Below are positions 13,485 to 16,009 of a stretch of 16,009 nt of DNA, piece after piece. The DNA lies in assembly GCA_046349635.1 (NCBI GenBank), contig JAXMBX010000080.1, positions 1 to 16,009 on the forward strand, given 5' to 3'. The notes under the pieces are model-generated. The model ran no database searches. It had not been told where the DNA came from and saw only the letters and a list, made by a program, of their open reading frames with translations. The stretch comes from JAXMBX01 sp046349635 (GTDB taxonomy: Bacteria > Planctomycetota > Planctomycetia > Planctomycetales > Planctomycetaceae). Positions within the stretch are counted from its first letter, which is position 1; every line of letters starts with the position of its first letter. A program made the position numbers and the translations under genes.

Positions 13485-15250
13485 CTACGAGAGTCGGTGT
13501 CGTAGCGCATCCAGCTCATCCCGGATTCCCTGCGGGAGTCGGTTTCCGAACTGGCGGAAGAAGGTTCCCCATTCGTCGATTTCCTTCAGCCATTCGGCGG
13601 AATCGATCCGGAAGAGTTGGGCGCGCTGCGATTCTGAGATGGGAAGTCCCTCCAGATTGAGCGACCCGGGGGTGGGAATCAAGCCGAGCGGGGTCTCCTG
13701 GGCGTCCGCTTCGCCTCGACTGCGTCCGACGATCCACTCCAGCACCCGCATATTTTCGCCGTAACCGGGCCAGAGGAATTTCCCGTCGGCGTCCTTCCGG
13801 AACCAGTTCACGTAGAACACCTTGGGCATGTTGCTTCCGCCGCGGGCACCGACGTCGAGCCAGTGCTGCCAGTAGTCGGCCATGTTGTAGCCGCAGAAGG
13901 GGAGCATCGCCATGGGGTCGTGCCTGAGGACGCCGACCTGTCCGGCGGCGGCGGCGGTTTTTTCGCTGGTCATCGTCGCGCCGAGGAACGTTCCATGCTG
14001 CCAACCGAAGGCTTCCGTCACGAGCGGGGTGACTCCTGACCGGCGGCCGCCGAAGATGATCGCGCTGATCGGCACACCTTCCGGTTTCTCCCAGTCGGGG
14101 GAAATGCAGGGGCACTGCCGCGCAGGAGAAGTGAAGCGGCTGTTGGCATGGGCCGCGGGAACGCCGGTCTCGGGGGTCCAGAGGCGGCCCGTCCAGTCGA
14201 TGGCGTGGGGGGGCGGTTCGGGAGTGAGCCCTTCCCACCAGACGGTCCGATCCGGGAGCAAGGCGACGTTCGTAAAGAGGCTGTTGGAACGACAGGTGGC
14301 GAGTGCATTCGGATTGGTTTTGGCACTCGTGCCGGGGGCCACGCCGAAGAAGCCGGCTTCCGGATTGATGGCGTACAAGCGCCCATCGGGGCCGAATTTG
14401 AGCCAGGCGATGTCGTCCCCGATCGTTTCGACTTTCCAACCTTTGCGCTGATACTCGGGGGGAGGGATGAGCATGGCGAGATTGGTTTTGCCGCAGGCGG
14501 AGGGGAAGGCGGCGGAGATGTAGGTTTTCCGCCCCTGGGGATCGGTGATCCCAAGGATGAGCATATGTTCCGCGAGCCAGCCTTCACGTTTTCCGAGGAC
14601 GCTCGCGAGGCGCAGCGCGAAGCATTTTTTCCCGAGCAGCGCGTTCCCCCCGTAGTTAGAACTGAAGGACATGATGAGGTTTTCGGCCGGGAAGTGGGCG
14701 ATGTACCGTTCCTCCGGATCGAGATGGCCGGTGCTGTGCAGGCCTTTCACGAAGTCAGGCTGGCCTTCGAACTGGTCGAGTGCGACCTGTCCCATGCGGG
14801 TCATGATCCGCATATTATGACGACATAGGGGCTGCTTGGTGATTTCTGACACCGAGCTTGGCCATCGGGCTTCCGGGGGGCTCCATCAGATAGGATGACG
14901 TACATCACCCGGTCTGCCATGCAGCGGCGGAAGAGCCCTTCGAGGGTGGCGTGGAGTTCGAGGGGGGACTTCCAGTTGTTTGTGGGGCCTGCGTCCTGCG
15001 GATCTTCCGTGCTGATGAAGGTCTGTCCTTCGACGCGGGCGACGTCGTGGATGTCGCTGCGGGCGAGGTAACAGCCGGGGTAGGCCTCGGGATTGAGGGG
15101 GGTCAATTCCCCCCGGTCCTCCATGAGCCGGTAGAGAGCCTCGATTTCCTGGTCGGAACCGTCGCACCAGTGAATGCGGTGTGGAGTCGTCAGCCGTGCG
15201 ACCTCATCCACCCACTCCTGCAGTTTCTGATATCCCATTCGATTGCCCAT
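13485..15250 (-). CDS. pckG: Phosphoenolpyruvate carboxykinase (GTP), interrupted by several small indels
   Basis: This cytosolic enzyme converts oxaloacetate and GTP to PEP, CO2 and GDP in gluconeogenesis. The N-terminal part (from ATG 15250, MGNRMGYQKLQEWVDE) has IHWCDGSDQEI, the substrate segment YLARSDIHDVARVE and the FISTEDPQDAGPTNNW block. It is in frame up to MYVI (14894). The rest runs from NMRIMTRMG (14816) to 13485 and contains the P-loop AAFPSACGKTNLAM. It also carries GDDIAWLKFG, NPEAGFFGVAPGTSAKTNPN, the nucleotide-site block FRKDADGKFLWPGYGENMRV and a normal C-terminus. Between 14817 and 14893 the expected PYxMxPPGSPMAKLGVEITxSPYVVI can be read only by changing frame about four times. 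A repaired protein would be near 590 aa, normal for the GTP family. In-frame upstream starts at 15334 or 15394 are possible, but homology begins near 15250. No strong ribosome site is seen. Confidence 0.88.
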
Positions 15251-15318
15251 TCCTCGGGTGTTCAGAGAAGAGGTGGAAGCGTTCACCTCTCTCTTCCGTG
15301 ACTCTATGGGACAAGGGG

Positions 15319-15344
15319 GGAAAAACCAAGACATGGGTTTTTCC
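15319..15344 (-). terminator. Hairpin between SRPBCC and PEPCK genes
   Basis: Arms GGAAAAACC (15319-15327) and GGTTTTTCC (15336-15344) are perfectly complementary around an 8-nt loop. The hairpin lies 47 nt after the stop of the upstream SRPBCC gene. The T-run is inside the 3' arm, so it could work as a terminator for that gene, though not a classical one. Confidence 0.45.
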
Positions 15345-15390
15345 GCGTGAGGATTTCTCAATCGTGGGAGTGTTTCAGTGCCGGAGTCTT

Positions 15391-15915
15391 TCAATCCCGG
15401 GAGAGGGGAGTTTCGGGGCAGAAGCGGGCCAGAATCGATGTCTGGCGAAAGGTGAAAATCCGTTCGAGGTCGGGTTTGACGAGCCAGCGGTGCAAGAGGC
15501 TGCCGCCCCGGGGGATGTAGGTGACGCGGTCAAGAATCCGGGTTCCTCCGTCGGCGGCTTCAAACTGATGTTCGTGATACCAGAGGCGGTACGGGCCGCG
15601 GAGCTGTTCGTCGACGAAACTCCAGGGGGGATTCCAGTGTGCAATCCGGGTCCGCCAGCGGATGGGGAGGCCGTGCAGGCGGAGGCGATAATCGAGCAGC
15701 GTTCCCGTGTGCATCTCGATGGGGCGGGGGGTCAGGACGTGAAACCGGAGCCAGGCGGGGGTGATCCCTTCCAGGTTGAACGCAACCGAGAAGAAAGCGA
15801 AGACGATCTCCGGGGGGTGCGGGAGCCACAGGTCGGTCTCCAGCAAATAGGTTCCGCGCCTGGTCGGATGCCTGGAAATCCGGGGGAGGAAGGGGGGCGG
15901 GTCATCAGTCGGCAT
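15391..15915 (-). CDS. SRPBCC (START-like) ligand-binding domain protein
   Basis: This 174-aa cytosolic protein is of the SRPBCC type found alone or at the N-terminus of YfcH-like proteins. The signature LPHPPEIVFAFFSVAFNLEG, then ITPAWLRFHVL, matches the family entry 'FFadaxNLexiTPpWLxF'. The core continues with the DYRLRLHGLPIRWRTRI strand and the FVDEQLRGPYRLWYHEHQFE block. A DRVTYIPRGGSLLHRW turn and a terminal helix (DLERIFTFRQTSI) complete the fold. The length is normal for a single domain and it looks intact. It belongs to a different SRPBCC subgroup than the AHSA1 proteins at 5939-8018. No ribosome site is clear. It precedes PEPCK on the same strand by 140 nt with a hairpin in between. 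The 94 nt to the window edge hold a short TAAGTTGCG direct repeat (15958-15966 and 15973-15981) and no identifiable gene. Confidence 0.85.
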   Translation of the reverse strand: MPTDDPPPFLPRISRHPTRRGTYLLETDLWLPHPPEIVFAFFSVAFNLEGITPAWLRFHVLTPRPIEMHTGTLLDYRLRLHGLPIRWRTRIAHWNPPWSFVDEQLRGPYRLWYHEHQFEAADGGTRILDRVTYIPRGGSLLHRWLVKPDLERIFTFRQTSILARFCPETPLSRD

Positions 15916-16009
15916 AGGGAAAGTCCGGGAGTCAGAGAGGTCCGTTGGGGGGACGTTAAGTTGCGGAGACGGTAAGTTGCGAATACGCGGGGATTGCCGT
16001 CATACTGGA

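Noticed and set aside
13516..14439. 307-aa Arg-rich minus-strand frame
   Set aside because: It is an alternative frame of PEPCK; the true frame contains the P-loop and nucleotide-binding blocks.

Overview
The window looks like chromosomal DNA of a planctomycete (phylum level only; genus not determined). Supporting signs are moderately high GC, a secreted FGly-type sulfatase, a planctomycete-style polysaccharide-export pair, a small protein with a DPKRRLG...GEHPRTG-like tail, GTG/TTG starts, weak or absent Shine-Dalgarno sequences, and an expanded set of SRPBCC (START/AHSA1-like) proteins. Nearly all genes lie on the minus strand; the exception is a receiver-domain gene at 5422-5925.

Layout in forward coordinates: (1) 73-2308, the periplasmic adaptor of an RND or heavy-metal efflux pump, with a His-rich secreted hypothetical protein upstream of it. 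The pump itself would lie beyond the left edge. (2) 2545-5019, a polysaccharide-export pair: an OPX/Wza-type lipoprotein followed by a Wzz/GNVR-like coiled-coil membrane protein. The 3' ends of both genes are disrupted by small indels. (3) 5422-5925, a stand-alone receiver protein with an unusual phosphorylation loop. (4) 5939-8355, an ArsR-family repressor with an operator-like palindrome, followed by a run of AHSA1/SRPBCC proteins: a frameshifted tandem-domain protein, an intact one and a membrane-anchored one. (5) 8411-8821, an intrinsic-terminator-like hairpin, a cluster of parS-like centromere sites and a short basic planctomycete-type protein. (6) 8882-11525, the glycogen debranching enzyme GlgX and an unrecognised 136-aa protein. 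(7) 11526-11936, a non-coding stretch with strong hairpin repeats. (8) 11937-13331, a secreted sulfatase. (9) 13485-15250, GTP-dependent PEP carboxykinase, broken by several indels within about 80 nt. (10) 15391-15915, another SRPBCC protein.

No single pathway links the window. It combines central carbon metabolism (PEPCK, GlgX), envelope functions (polysaccharide export, efflux, sulfatase) and a transcriptionally self-contained ArsR/AHSA1 operon. The two most notable points are the parS-like cluster, which sits away from any visible parA/parB and suggests a chromosomal centromere region, and the repeated occurrence of short indel patches in otherwise well-conserved genes. Those patches look more like local sequence error than gene decay, but the window alone cannot decide this.
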